35,401 nt of DNA. It comes from Lysobacterales bacterium (GTDB lineage Bacteria; Pseudomonadota; Gammaproteobacteria; Xanthomonadales; Marinicellaceae). Made by a program: the position numbers and the translations under genes. The notes under the pieces are model-generated. The model worked only from the letters and a program-made list of their open reading frames with translations. It had not been told where the DNA came from and ran no database searches. The DNA is taken from contig JAMOMK010000081.1 in assembly GCA_027067055.1 (NCBI GenBank), forward strand, positions 1 through 35,401. Direction: 5' to 3'. Positions 8,340 through 15,556 of the stretch are shown here, piece by piece (positions within the stretch are counted from its first letter, which is position 1; each line of letters opens with the position of its first letter).

Positions 8340-8975
8340 GTGGAATACTTAAAGGCTTTTTATACACCTATTGTTGCCAGTAGAATTGATTTGATTCAGA
8401 GTGAATATCATGCAATAAATAAGGTTATTTTTAAACTAGAGAAACTTAAATGGAAAAACAAGCAACCATCCCAAGGAATTGAGGAGGGTGTTTATGAGAG
8501 TCCTCATAGGTTGTTTCAGCGAGAAGAACCAGAAATTAAAAAAATATCAGCATTGATAACAAATAAAATTTTAGATGTAGTTTGTACGTTAAATAGTTAT
8601 AGCGGTAGACAAAGAGGTTTACTACAAACTTATGCTGCATCTTGGTTTCATATTACAAGAAAGAATGGCTTTGTTCAGCCGCATAACCACCCAAATGCTT
8701 CCTGGAGTGCAGTATACTGCACTGCTAGTGGCGAAGAGGCAGGCATTACAAAAACAGCATTAGTTTTAATGACTCCAAATAATATTCCAATGTATGTGGA
8801 TGCAGGCAATGCCAATATTAATCTTCCTATATCATCTGACACGGTAAGGTTTTATTTGAAAGAAGGCGATCTGTTGATATTTCCATCAAATCTAATGCAC
8901 TTTGTAAGCACTCACCTATCATCAAAAGAGCGGATAACAATAGCGACCAATTTTTGGTTTCAATTGAAGCAGTAG
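8340..8975 (+). CDS. Putative 2OG-Fe(II) oxygenase-like protein (TIGR02466/PF13759 type)
   Basis: A 211-residue protein starting at GTG 8340. The C-terminal half looks like the 2OG-FeII_Oxy_5 group: SWFHITRKNGFVQPHNHPNA (101-120), then SWSAVYC, a beta-strand stretch, EGDLLIFPSNLMHFVS (175-190) and KERITIATNFWF (196-207). H115 or H117 and H187 are candidate iron ligands, and R198 a candidate 2-oxoglutarate anchor. Such proteins are often found near TonB-dependent receptors, but their substrates are unknown. The N-terminal 60 residues are less typical. It ends 2 bases before the methyltransferase ATG, so the two are cotranscribed. It lies after the receptor's terminator, so it needs its own promoter or readthrough. 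Confidence 0.7.
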   Translation: MEYLKAFYTPIVASRIDLIQSEYHAINKVIFKLEKLKWKNKQPSQGIEEGVYESPHRLFQREEPEIKKISALITNKILDVVCTLNSYSGRQRGLLQTYAASWFHITRKNGFVQPHNHPNASWSAVYCTASGEEAGITKTALVLMTPNNIPMYVDAGNANINLPISSDTVRFYLKEGDLLIFPSNLMHFVSTHLSSKERITIATNFWFQLKQ

Positions 8976-8977
8976 AT

Positions 8978-9925
8978 ATGAAAACACACATCCCTCAGTG
9001 GGCACAGTATTGGAAAACAGGTGTATTAACTTCCTTACCCCAAGATTTTGAACACAACTATAGTGGAGAAATCTATGATTTTTGGTATAAGCAAGTAAAC
9101 AGTTTTGAAGACAACTCTGTTGTTCTAGATGTTTGTACAGGGAACGGAGCTATAGCTATCATGATAAAGGAAATCGCAAACAAAATCAATAAAAGGCTTA
9201 ACGTAATTGCTATAGATGGAGCAACAATAGACACTAAAACCTTAGTTAAATGCCAGCCTAAGCTTAAAAGCATTATTGAGGAAATTTCATTCATAGGGGA
9301 GGTTCAAATTGAAGAAATTGATGTTGCAATTAAAAAGCAAGTAGACTATATAGTTAGTCAATATGGAATAGAGTACTGCAAAATAGAAGTGATAGCACCA
9401 AAAATTAGTAAGATTCTTAAATCATGTGGAAAATTAATTTTTATTTCTCACGCTGCAGAAACAGATATTCATAACTATATGAAGATAGAACAGGAGCACT
9501 TTTATAAATTAAAGAAAATTGGTGTATTTAAATTATTTAAAAAATTTATTGCCAATAAAGAAAAGCCACAAAGTTTTATATCTAAACTTAACATCTGTTT
9601 GAATGAAATAGAAGACATATTTGGGAATAGTTTGAATGAATATGTTTATGAGTGGGCTCAAACTATGCAAATGTTGGCAAGAATGCCAAAACATATATTG
9701 CTTTCCAACAGAAAGCAAATAAAAGAGTTTTACTATTTGCATTTATATGCAAGAATGAGAAGTGATGATTTGCTATCAGTATCTAAGAAACTAAAAAATA
9801 ACCCGAAGTGGTATAATAAATTTATTGAGAGTGGCTTGTCACTAAAATCTCACGGAGAATTGACTTACCAAAGCCGTCATAAAGTTGGTCAATATTATGA
9901 GTTTATTCATAAAGGTGAAGAGTAA
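8978..9925 (+). CDS. Class I SAM-dependent methyltransferase, substrate unknown
   Basis: A 315-residue protein. The ATG at 8978 directly follows the oxygenase stop; a longer ORF beginning at 8954 would run back into the oxygenase coding sequence and is less likely. SAM-binding motif I is VVLDVCTGNGAIAI (48-61). It is followed by VIAID (76-80), whose Asp fits motif II, and a motif IV-like segment VDYIVSQYGIEY (122-133). The C-terminal half is helical, Lys/Ile-rich and unlike anything recognised. The gene is visibly more AT-rich than its neighbours: bases 9481-9540 are about 22 percent GC, against about 48 percent in a sampled secA line. Together with flanking IS remnants this suggests an acquired block. 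Confidence 0.72.
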   Translation: MKTHIPQWAQYWKTGVLTSLPQDFEHNYSGEIYDFWYKQVNSFEDNSVVLDVCTGNGAIAIMIKEIANKINKRLNVIAIDGATIDTKTLVKCQPKLKSIIEEISFIGEVQIEEIDVAIKKQVDYIVSQYGIEYCKIEVIAPKISKILKSCGKLIFISHAAETDIHNYMKIEQEHFYKLKKIGVFKLFKKFIANKEKPQSFISKLNICLNEIEDIFGNSLNEYVYEWAQTMQMLARMPKHILLSNRKQIKEFYYLHLYARMRSDDLLSVSKKLKNNPKWYNKFIESGLSLKSHGELTYQSRHKVGQYYEFIHKGEE

Positions 9926-9935
9926 ACAAAATAAA

Positions 9936-10205
9936 TTAATAGTTGCATTCTTCATTGTTTATACCTTTGACAAGGGTTAGTCTTGTCATTTCAATTGATC
10001 CTTCTCCAAAATAAGAGAAACGTTCATTTGGTTTCCAAGATAGGGAAATGTTGTTGTTATCGAGCTTTGTTAGAAGCATCTCGCCCCACTCTAAAAGAGT
10101 TTTTTGTTCTTGGTTGAAATTTGGTGGAAAGTTAGTGCCACTAACAAAAGTAGAGTTTAAAGAGGAGCTATTTCCTTGAACTAGTCCATTGCCAAGAAGC
10201 CAGAG
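9936..10205 (-). pseudogene. C-terminal fragment of a secreted repeat-type protein, cut by an IS end
   Basis: On the minus strand an open frame ends at 9936. Its first codons, from TTG 10241 or ATG 10232, lie inside the transposase tail and terminal repeat of the neighbouring IS256-type element, so the apparent signal-like start MKLHSLVYTL is IS sequence. The rest reads WLLGNG, GTNFPPNFNQEQ, LLEWGEMLLTKL, ISLSW, GEGSIEMTRLT and ends EECNY. The pattern W-L-x-G-x-G, FPPNF, WG, W, G-x-GS, RLT resembles the C-terminal unit of uncharacterised exported proteins seen in Marinicella and Xanthomonadales. This is recalled by eye, not checked. It is probably non-functional. Confidence 0.42.
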
Positions 10206-10658
10206 GGTGTAAACTAAACTGTGTAACTTCATTTTAGGCAATTTTAATTCTGCCCTCGAATTCTATCACAAATCTGTTCAAAGCGGGTTTCCAATTATGA
10301 ATTGCATAGTCCATTTTTTACTGGCATGTTCAACAGCTAAGAAAATGGTCTTTAATGCCGATTCATCGTGTGGAAAAACTCTTCAGTTTTTGATTGCTTT
10401 TCTGATAACTGAATTTAAAGACTCAATCGCATTTGTCGTATAAATGACTTTTCTGATGTCCGCAGGGTATTCAAAAATAGTAATTAAATTCTTCCAGTTA
10501 TTGTACCAAGATAAGTAAATTGCAAGGTATTTATCGTTCCATTTTTGTTAATTCTTTCTCGTTCATTGTGTAACCTCAATTTTGATTTTAATATTTTAAA
10601 AATTTTTCCCTCTAGGGGGAACTATTATTTGAAGTTACACAGTTAGGTTTACACTCTC
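10203..10658 (-). mobile_element. Internally deleted IS256-family element with both ends
   Basis: About 456 bases bounded by inverted repeats of about 28 bp with roughly three mismatches. Reading inward, both ends share GTGTAAAC, then AACTGTGTAACTTC. The left arm is 10203-10230 and the right arm 10631-10658. Between them lies a transposase start, eight codons, then only the C-terminal transposase region. No 8-9 bp direct repeat flanks it (AGAAGCCA on the left, CAATTTTC on the right), so a rearrangement after insertion is likely. The right end supplies the stop codon of the adjacent E2 gene. Confidence 0.8.
10234..10566 (-). pseudogene. IS256/Mutator-family transposase, internally deleted and frameshifted
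   Basis: ATG at 10564-10566 follows a good TTGAGG Shine-Dalgarno and gives MNEKELTK. It then joins, in another frame, to C-terminal transposase sequence: YLSWYNNWKN, FEYPADIRKVIYTTNAIESL, NSVIRKAIKN. An in-frame TGA follows, then RVFPHDESALKTIFLAVEHA, SKKWTM, a frameshift, and HNWKPALNRFVIEFEGRIKI ending at TAA 10234-10236. The IRKVIYTTNAIESLN block is diagnostic of IS256-family enzymes. The N-terminal catalytic residues are deleted, so the copy cannot transpose itself. Confidence 0.85.
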
Positions 10659-11836
10659 CAATTTTCTAGTGTCTCTACAAAGCAATTTAGAAACTGATTG
10701 CATTGATGTGCATCCAAAACTCGATGGTCTATTGTTAGTGAGACATAGCACATAGGTTTTATGCTAATCATGTCTTCTCCGTTGATTTCTGTAACAACAA
10801 CACGTTTTTCCATTTTGCCAATCCCTAGTATTGCTGATTGTGGTTGGTTGATTATTATTGGAGTGGCAATTAAAGAGCCACTGATGCCGTGATTGGAGAT
10901 GGTGAAAGTTCCATCTTTGACATCTGTTGGTTGCAAGGTTTTGCTGCGTGCTTTGTTAGTCAAGCGAGTGAGCTCTTGTGTGATACTTAATAAATTTCGG
11001 TTTTCGCAATTTTTTAATACGGGTACAATTAACCCATCATCAGCAAGTGATGTTCCTATACCAATATTGATATCATTGAAAATTTCAATGATATCGTTAT
11101 GTAGTTGTGAATTAATCATTGGTACAGCCTGAATAGCTGTCTTGGATGCAGCAATGAAATAAGCAGTAAAGGTTAGATTGGCTTTTTGTTCAAGGAAATG
11201 TTGTTTATTTGCCTTTCTATGAGCAATTACACGTGAAAGGTCAAGGTTGAAAACAGAGGTGACATGAGGTGCTGTATGCAATAAGCTTTGAACCATGTGT
11301 TTGGCAATGCTTTTTCGCATATTATTTAATGGTATGAGTGTACTCCTTTTGTCATTGGTGTGAGAAGTTGCGGGCTTTTGTTTTAGAAAGGCATGAATGT
11401 CACGACTGGTGACGCGGTGATCTTTGCCAGTTCCATGAATGTTTTTTATGTTAATGTTATGTTGTGAAAGTAATCGACGAACTGCTGGAGATGTTGCATT
11501 ATTGTTAATGTCAGCTTCCACCTGGTCATTACTGTTTGTAGCTTCATGAGTTTGTCTACTGGTGATTTTTTTGATTGTAGGTGATATATCTTGAACGCTT
11601 GAATCTATAACACCCAAAGCTAAATCTCCTTGTATATCGTCACCTGTTATTAAGTTAATTTTTGTTAAAACTCCAGAAACTGGGGCGACTATTTCCATCA
11701 TAACTTTATCGGTTTCTAATTCGACTAATGGCTCATTTTTTTCAATAAAGTCACCCTCATTAATCAACCATTGTGCTACAGTAGCGGTGGTTCCCTCACG
11801 TTGCTCTTCATCTAATACAATATTGACAATACTCAT
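10649..11836 (-). CDS. bkdB: 2-oxoacid dehydrogenase E2, dihydrolipoyl acyltransferase (likely branched-chain)
   Basis: E2 core of a 2-oxoacid dehydrogenase complex, 395 residues. It has an N-terminal lipoyl domain (1-76) with lipoyl Lys44 in LVELETDKVMMEI, a linker, a peripheral subunit-binding domain (about 118-150; SPAVRRLLSQHNI, VTSRDI), and a CoA acyltransferase domain with the active-site motif DHRVLD (His371, Asp375). It starts one base inside the E1 stop (TAATG), so E1 and E2 are translationally coupled. The last residues (RV) and the stop codon come from the terminal repeat of the adjacent IS256-type element, so a few native C-terminal residues seem to be lost. No E3 gene is present, so dihydrolipoamide dehydrogenase must come from elsewhere. 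Confidence 0.88.
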   Translation of the reverse strand: MSIVNIVLDEEQREGTTATVAQWLINEGDFIEKNEPLVELETDKVMMEIVAPVSGVLTKINLITGDDIQGDLALGVIDSSVQDISPTIKKITSRQTHEATNSNDQVEADINNNATSPAVRRLLSQHNINIKNIHGTGKDHRVTSRDIHAFLKQKPATSHTNDKRSTLIPLNNMRKSIAKHMVQSLLHTAPHVTSVFNLDLSRVIAHRKANKQHFLEQKANLTFTAYFIAASKTAIQAVPMINSQLHNDIIEIFNDINIGIGTSLADDGLIVPVLKNCENRNLLSITQELTRLTNKARSKTLQPTDVKDGTFTISNHGISGSLIATPIIINQPQSAILGIGKMEKRVVVTEINGEDMISIKPMCYVSLTIDHRVLDAHQCNQFLNCFVETLENWRV

Positions 11837-13926
11837 TAGGCTTTATCCAACTCAAGTATAGAGAGTAGAATTTTTTCCGTTGTAGGTACAACGGCATTCA
11901 TAAGGTTTGGTTCGTGTGGGTTGCCAATATCCGGCATAGCCAGTCTTGTAATGGGAGCATCTAAATCATAAAAGGATTCTTTTGCTAAAGTAGCTGCAAT
12001 TTCTGCCCCAAACCCTGCAGAAATATTATCCTCGTGAACGATGAGGCAGCGGTTGGTTTTTTTAACAGATTCCATCACCATGTCTTTATCCCATGGGCGC
12101 AATGTGCGTAAATCAATTAGGTCTATCGCAAGTCCTGATTGTTCAACGGCTTTATGGCAACGGTGTACCATGCCTCCCCAGGTTACCAGTGTGAGTCTAT
12201 CGCCTTGGGTGATTTTATTGGCTTTACCAAAAGGGATTATGTATTGGTCACCTGGATATTCACGGCGTGCCCACACATGATCAAGCATCTTGCGGTGTTC
12301 AAAGAAGATGGTGGGATTGTTATCACGTAAAGCGAATCGTAATAAGCCGACGGCATCTTGGGCATTGGATGGCATTGCAACTTGCCAACCAATAGCGTGA
12401 ACCCACTTAACTTCGGCAGTTTGAGAATGCCATGGATCGCCGCAACCAAAATAACCGCCAGCCATGCGCACAACCATAGGTGCGGCAAAGCGATTATTAG
12501 TGCGCCAACGCATGGAACCAATGTCGTTGAGTTGTTCTTCGGCTGGATCGGCATATTTTCTAAATTGAATTTCAGGCACAGGCAATAATCCAGCAAGAGA
12601 CATACCAAGAGCGCGCCCGATTATGCCCTCTTCAGACAAGCTAGTGTCAAAGATTCTTTGCTCACCATGCTTTTCTTGTAAACCTAGTGTGACAGCATGA
12701 ACCCCGCCCTTAACGCCAATATCTTCACCAAAAATCGCCATTTTTTTATTATTTTGCAATTCAAAATCTAAAGTTTTACGAATGGCAGTGACCATATTAA
12801 TACGACCAGGGTGAGCAATAACTTCCTGCGATGAAGGTGGAAAGACTGGTTTTGCTAGATGAATACCGCCTTGCTGTTGTAATTGCATAACGCCATCATC
12901 GTTATATTCACAGAAGGTATTGGTTGTAACGTCCTCAGGATTGGCAAAGGGTTTATTGTCCGCCTTGATAAAAGCTTGGTTAACGACCTTATTGGCTTGG
13001 TTTTCGAGATCTTGCCATTTTTCTTCAGTCATCAAGTCGTGTGAGAAAAGATGTTTTTTTAATTTTGGTAATGGATCATGGCGTTGTTCAAACGCAATTC
13101 GTTCAGCTGTTTTGTAAGTTTGTGTGTCTTGAGCAGAATGTCCGTTTAGGCGAGGGACAGTTAAACGCAACAATACGGGTTTTCTATCGAAACGCACTAC
13201 TTGATGTGCTTGTGCAACTAAATCAACAACTTGCTCGGGATTTGTTCCGTCACCACTAAAAATGGTCAAGCCTTTAAAACTGGCTAAGTTTTTTGCAATA
13301 TCTCCGCCAGGTGTTTGAAAGTCTGATGGCACAGAAATGCCGTAGCCATTGTCTTCGATATAAAATAATTGAGGCAATTCTTGCGTGGTTGCTATGGTCA
13401 AGGCAGACCAAAAACCGTTAGTTGCAACAGAACCATCACCGCCTAATACTAGACCAATTGCATCCTTCCATTTATGGTTGTTTAGCACATTATAGTAGTA
13501 TTTTGCTGCTTGTGCCCAACCAGAAACTGGCGTATATTGTGCACCAACGCCACCAGACATAGGTAATATGCAAGCACCATCGTGTTTGGGATTGTTAAAA
13601 ACAACGCCAATATCACGACCATCTGAAAACCCACCTTTTTTCATCATGGAAGCTTCTAAAGCCGTCTCAGGTGGTAAGCCCATAGCAAGTAATAAAGGGC
13701 GAGAACGGTAGTAGCCAGATACTGCATCTTTTTGCCCAATCAAACATTGCCCTAAAATAATTTGAGCCATATCATGACCGCGAGCAGAAAATTGGTATAA
13801 AACTTTCTTATTCTTAACTAAAGTATATTCTTCCAAGTCATCTAGAGCGCGTGAAATAAGTAGTTTTTGAGTAATTTCGTTCCAATCAAAAACCAAATTA
13901 GAGTTAATGTTTTCGGCAGTGTTCAT
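11836..13926 (-). CDS. bkdA: 2-oxoacid dehydrogenase E1, fused alpha and beta subunits (likely branched-chain)
   Basis: A 696-residue fusion of the two subunits of thiamine-diphosphate E1. The alpha part (1-about 330) has the TPP/Mg motif GGDGS (162-166) closed by Asn193 in YIEDNGYGIS, and SARGHDMAQ and GRDIG as in E1 alpha. The beta part (about 370-696) has MAIFGEDIGVKGGVHAVT, SLSEEGIIGRALGMSLAG, GSMRWRT and DLRTLRPWD. The enzyme decarboxylates 2-oxoacids and reductively acylates the E2 lipoyl group. The split-type alpha/beta architecture and the divergent Lrp-family gene point to branched-chain 2-oxoacids (Val/Leu/Ile catabolism, branched acyl-CoA supply) rather than pyruvate. Substrate is inferred, not proven. 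Confidence 0.88.
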   Translation of the reverse strand: MNTAENINSNLVFDWNEITQKLLISRALDDLEEYTLVKNKKVLYQFSARGHDMAQIILGQCLIGQKDAVSGYYRSRPLLLAMGLPPETALEASMMKKGGFSDGRDIGVVFNNPKHDGACILPMSGGVGAQYTPVSGWAQAAKYYYNVLNNHKWKDAIGLVLGGDGSVATNGFWSALTIATTQELPQLFYIEDNGYGISVPSDFQTPGGDIAKNLASFKGLTIFSGDGTNPEQVVDLVAQAHQVVRFDRKPVLLRLTVPRLNGHSAQDTQTYKTAERIAFEQRHDPLPKLKKHLFSHDLMTEEKWQDLENQANKVVNQAFIKADNKPFANPEDVTTNTFCEYNDDGVMQLQQQGGIHLAKPVFPPSSQEVIAHPGRINMVTAIRKTLDFELQNNKKMAIFGEDIGVKGGVHAVTLGLQEKHGEQRIFDTSLSEEGIIGRALGMSLAGLLPVPEIQFRKYADPAEEQLNDIGSMRWRTNNRFAAPMVVRMAGGYFGCGDPWHSQTAEVKWVHAIGWQVAMPSNAQDAVGLLRFALRDNNPTIFFEHRKMLDHVWARREYPGDQYIIPFGKANKITQGDRLTLVTWGGMVHRCHKAVEQSGLAIDLIDLRTLRPWDKDMVMESVKKTNRCLIVHEDNISAGFGAEIAATLAKESFYDLDAPITRLAMPDIGNPHEPNLMNAVVPTTEKILLSILELDKA

Positions 13927-13990
13927 AGGTTTTATTATTGTTCTAAGAGTTTTACTATTATGTGCCTAAACAAGAGAAATGTGCTTGCTA

Positions 13991-14011
13991 AATATACTTA
14001 ATAAATGTATT
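13991..14011. promoter_or_regulatory. Candidate Lrp-type operator between the bkd operon and its regulator
   Basis: AATATACTTAATAAATGTAT plus T is a degenerate palindrome (about 15 of 21 positions symmetrical, AT-rich centre), similar in style to Lrp/AsnC sites. It lies in the 139-base divergent space and overlaps a weak promoter-like pair, TTGCTA (13985) and TATTAA (14108 minus 100). Confidence 0.35.
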
Positions 14012-14037
14012 AAAGAGCATGGAAATTGAGTTATAAT
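14009..14037 (+). promoter_or_regulatory. Candidate promoter of the Lrp/AsnC gene
   Basis: A perfect -10 TATAAT (14032-14037) with a weak ATTAAA (14009-14014) 17 bases upstream. Transcription would start about 20 bases before the ATG at 14066. Confidence 0.5.
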
Positions 14038-14065
14038 TGAAAAACTTAAAATTATATTGCTTGAT

Positions 14066-14530
14066 ATGGATAAATACGACATTAAAATACTTGAAGAGAT
14101 ACAACGTAATGGACGCATTAGTAATAAAGAGTTGGCAGAAATTGTTAACCTTTCTTCTGCCCCGTGTTGGCGAAGAATGAATGCTTTAGAAGATCAGGGT
14201 TATATTAAAAGTTATACGGCTTTGTTAAATAAAGAAAGTGTTGGGTTAACCATCACGGCTTTTGCCCATATCAGTTTAAATGATCACCATGAAAAAACAG
14301 TGGCTGAATTTGATAACTCTATTGCTAATTGGCAAGAAGTGCAAGAGTGTCATGCGACATCTGGCGGTTATGATTATTTGTTGAAGATAGTCACAGTTGA
14401 CATGCAAGCCTACAATAACTTTATGTATGAACACTTGCTTAAGCTTAAAGGCATTCGATCAGTTAATACCAGTTTTTCCATGGTGCAAAAAAAAGTGTCA
14501 ACACAGTTGCCATTGTCCCATTTAAAATGA
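14066..14530 (+). CDS. bkdR: Lrp/AsnC-family transcriptional regulator, probable bkd regulator
   Basis: A 154-residue DNA-binding regulator. An N-terminal winged helix-turn-helix (1-55; NKELAEIVNLSSAPCWRRMN is the recognition region) is joined to a C-terminal RAM ligand/oligomer domain (about 70-145), which contains VQECHATSGGYDYLLKIV. ATG 14066 matches the normal family start MDKYDIKIL; an in-frame TTG at 14057 is possible. It is divergent from the E1-E2 operon. In Pseudomonas the Lrp-family BkdR lies divergent from bkdA1 and activates it in response to branched-chain amino acids. By analogy this gene likely senses such a ligand; the symbol is inferred from context. Confidence 0.85.
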   Translation: MDKYDIKILEEIQRNGRISNKELAEIVNLSSAPCWRRMNALEDQGYIKSYTALLNKESVGLTITAFAHISLNDHHEKTVAEFDNSIANWQEVQECHATSGGYDYLLKIVTVDMQAYNNFMYEHLLKLKGIRSVNTSFSMVQKKVSTQLPLSHLK

Positions 14531-14556
14531 AAATGGCTGATATTAGCAGCCATTTT
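14530..14556. terminator. Bidirectional terminator between convergent lrp-type and DUF481 genes
   Basis: Perfect 10-bp stem AAAATGGCTG/CAGCCATTTT with a 7-base loop, starting at the last base of the regulator stop. Its A-rich and T-rich flanks let it act on both strands. The DUF481 stop lies about 25 bases further on. Confidence 0.8.
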
Positions 14557-14578
14557 CCAGAATTCAAATTTTAATAAT

Positions 14579-15298
14579 TTAGAAAGTATAACCTAAGTTA
14601 ATAGCGAATAATGTATCTGTGTTATCAAACCCAGCAGGTACATCTGTATTGTGCTTGATTTGATGAACAAAATTAACATTGACTTTATCGCTAACCTTAA
14701 GCGATAAACCTGCATCGTTTTGAAAGTAGGTGTTGTCGCTAATTGCTTCAACAATTAAAACATCAATAAACTGCATAGTGTCAGTTAGTTGGCGCATGTA
14801 GTCGACTTTCCCTGTAAAAGCAATACCAGAAACATCAGAGCGATCAATATCTAAAGCTTGAACCTTATAACCAACACCAACCTCTGTAATAAGTCTTTTC
14901 GTCTCAGTGTCATAAAATTTATGACCCCAGCCTGCACTAGTGGTCATTGTATAATCAAAGGCAGAGAAGTTGTCTTTTTCATATCTTGAGCCATAAAAAA
15001 TATAGTCATTATCACTCAATTTATAACCTGTTTTAGATGAAAGAATGTATCTTTCAGCCGTGTCAATGTTATTGGCAGACGCACGTAGGATATCTAGGCC
15101 TATGTCGCTAATCCATTTGCCCGTTTCGTACTTAACTTTTAATCCAGTAGTAAGGCTTTCGGTGTCAGTATTGCCGCCCGTTGTAGAAAAGCCTAAGTAA
15201 CCAGTTGAACCTGTCCACTTGCTTTTAGGTGCATCATCAGCAAGTGCTACAGTAACGCTACCTAATAATAGTCCTGTTATTAACATCGTTTTTTTCAT
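14579..15298 (-). CDS. DUF481-family outer-membrane protein (YdiY-like)
   Basis: A 239-residue protein. Its signal peptide (MKKTMLITGLLLGSVTVALA) is cleaved before DDAPKSK. The mature part is a run of alternating beta strands: TGYLGFSTTGGNTDTESLTT at 34-53, then KYETGKW, YIFYGSRYEKDNF, GWGHKFYDTETKRLITEVGV. It ends INLGYTF with terminal Phe, as in outer-membrane barrels. GNTDTxS is the recurring DUF481 hallmark. The function of the family is unknown; E. coli YdiY is linked to acid stress only loosely. It is monocistronic, with a strong promoter (15329-15357). Confidence 0.85.
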   Translation of the reverse strand: MKKTMLITGLLLGSVTVALADDAPKSKWTGSTGYLGFSTTGGNTDTESLTTGLKVKYETGKWISDIGLDILRASANNIDTAERYILSSKTGYKLSDNDYIFYGSRYEKDNFSAFDYTMTTSAGWGHKFYDTETKRLITEVGVGYKVQALDIDRSDVSGIAFTGKVDYMRQLTDTMQFIDVLIVEAISDNTYFQNDAGLSLKVSDKVNVNFVHQIKHNTDVPAGFDNTDTLFAINLGYTF

Positions 15299-15328
15299 TG
15301 TGAATCTCTTGTTTGTTTAGAAAGGCGC

Positions 15329-15357
15329 ATAATAGGCGCAAAGTATGAAAAATTCAA
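15329..15357 (-). promoter_or_regulatory. Sigma-70 promoter of the DUF481 gene with flanking direct repeats
   Basis: On the minus strand TTGAAT (15352-15357) and TATTAT (15329-15334) are exactly 17 bases apart, about 30 bases before the ATG. Two GGCGCA direct repeats on the plus strand (15324-15329, 15335-15340), 11 bases apart, bracket the -10 box and could be an operator. Confidence 0.7.
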
Positions 15358-15396
15358 CCTTAGGCAGTCTCTTAACCCTTGCTTTTATGTCAATTT

Positions 15397-15426
15397 TTGT
15401 AAAATTAATGCAATTTTAAGTATAGT
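15397..15426 (+). promoter_or_regulatory. Candidate promoter for the small hydrophobic ORF
   Basis: TTGTAA (15397-15402), an 18-base spacer and TATAGT (15421-15426) place a start near 15433, about 22 bases before the ATG of the 33-residue ORF. Confidence 0.5.
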
Positions 15427-15454
15427 GTTAATTTAATCCTTATATTGAGTCACC

Positions 15455-15556
15455 ATGATTAAACTTGTATTAGTAACCATTCTTACTGTGCTTTTTGCAA
15501 TTGAAGACCAATCAAAAGTGCTAAATTTAGTCTCAATTATTTTATTAATTTTCTGA
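15455..15556 (+). CDS. Candidate 33-residue hydrophobic membrane protein
   Basis: ATG at 15455 opens MIKLVLVTILTVLFAIEDQS followed by KVLNLVSIILLIF and TGA. Two hydrophobic stretches flank a short polar EDQSK turn, which could form a small membrane protein or hairpin. TTGAG lies about 7 bases upstream, and a promoter-like pair precedes it. The size and composition recall small hydrophobic peptides such as type I toxins or respiratory accessory peptides, but no family is recognised. It lies between DUF481 and a glutathione transferase remnant, in a region without other genes. A chance ORF in AT-rich DNA is the main alternative. Confidence 0.35.
   Translation: MIKLVLVTILTVLFAIEDQSKVLNLVSIILLIF

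Noticed and set aside
14057-14065. Upstream TTG start for the Lrp/AsnC gene
   Set aside because: ATG 14066 gives the normal family start MDKYDIKIL; nothing supports TTG over it, although it is not excluded.
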